Positions 6,615 to 6,772 of a DNA stretch of 6,772 nucleotides are shown here, piece by piece. Under the pieces are notes generated by a model. It saw only the letters and a list, made by a program, of their open reading frames with translations, was not told where the DNA came from and made no database searches. The DNA is from Fidelibacterota bacterium. GTDB taxonomy: Bacteria > Fidelibacterota > Marinisomatia > SCGC-AAA003-L08 > D37C17. The stretch spans positions 10,200 through 16,971 of the forward strand of contig PAJD01000029.1 of NCBI GenBank assembly GCA_002705605.1, read 5' to 3'. Each line of letters starts with the position of its first letter. Positions within the stretch are counted from its first letter, which is position 1. A program made the translations under genes and the position numbers.

Positions 6615-6772
6615 TTATTTTAACAACATTACTTTTTGAGTACTAACCTCTGAACCTACTTGTGCTTTTATAAAGTAAACACCACTAGCTAGATTCTCAG
6701 CTTTCCATGTCCAGTTATAAGAACTAGGACTAAAGTTACCTTCAGCAATAACATCAACTAACTGACCTGTTA
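6615..6772 (-). CDS. secreted/surface protein, C-terminal T9SS type A-like (FlgD Ig-like) sorting domain, 5' partial
   Basis: The frame is open from the right edge to a TAA at 6615-6617 on the minus strand, giving the last 51 residues. It starts TGQLVDVIAEG and continues through SYNWTWKAENLASGVYFIKA to a C-terminal QKVMLLK. This pattern (GQ..., W.A.NLASGVYF, a short beta turn with G, then QK.LL.K at the very end) is the hallmark of the C-terminal sorting domain recognised by the type IX secretion system, and of the related FlgD Ig-like fold. The tail directs outer-membrane passage and attachment or release and says nothing about the enzymatic or adhesive role of the missing body. It lies upstream of the receptor gene on the same strand, separated by a terminator. 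Confidence 0.8.
   Translation of the reverse strand, partial: TGQLVDVIAEGNFSPSSYNWTWKAENLASGVYFIKAQVGSEVSTQKVMLLK

Overview
The window is AT-rich and gene-dense. It holds three plus-strand genes on the left (the first cut by the window edge), one very large minus-strand gene filling most of the rest, and the 3' end of a further minus-strand gene on the right. Several features point to a member of the FCB group (Bacteroidota and relatives): a Bacteroidetes-type GlmU C-terminus, a DUF3467 protein, a TonB-dependent receptor with an N-terminal carboxypeptidase-regulatory-like domain, and a type IX secretion (T9SS)-like C-terminal tail. Low GC and calcium-motif-rich surface protein suggest a marine lineage such as Ca. 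Marinimicrobia (SAR406). That placement is inference from style and was not tested by phylogeny.

Left part (1-1317, plus strand): the left-handed beta-helix acetyltransferase end of a GlmU-like protein. After a 61-base gap with a possible promoter and a strong Shine-Dalgarno comes a small two-gene unit: a zinc-ribbon protein with a long acidic tail, then a DUF3467 protein whose start codon overlaps the preceding stop (TAATG). The two are probably translationally coupled and may work together; neither has a known function.

Middle (1314-6512, minus strand): a 1732-residue TonB-dependent outer-membrane receptor, roughly twice the usual length. Signal peptide, regulatory-like domain, plug and C-terminal barrel strands are all recognisable. 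The barrel is interrupted by three Asp/Asn/Gly-rich segments (about 450, 227 and 105 residues) full of DxDxDG-type calcium-loop motifs and paired cysteines. These are predicted to form a large, calcium-stabilised, disulfide-linked structure outside the cell. This is the most unusual object in the window. Its last four bases overlap the end of the DUF3467 gene, tail to tail.

Right part (6513-6772): a short leader without an obvious Shine-Dalgarno, a clear 13-bp intrinsic terminator, and the last 51 residues of a secreted protein ending in a T9SS type A / FlgD-like sorting domain. This gene lies upstream of the receptor on the same strand, with the terminator between them. The context is an envelope and surface locus, but no transport substrate can be read from it: there is no SusD partner or enzyme in view. 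No RNA genes, CRISPR arrays, insertion sequences or attachment sites were seen.
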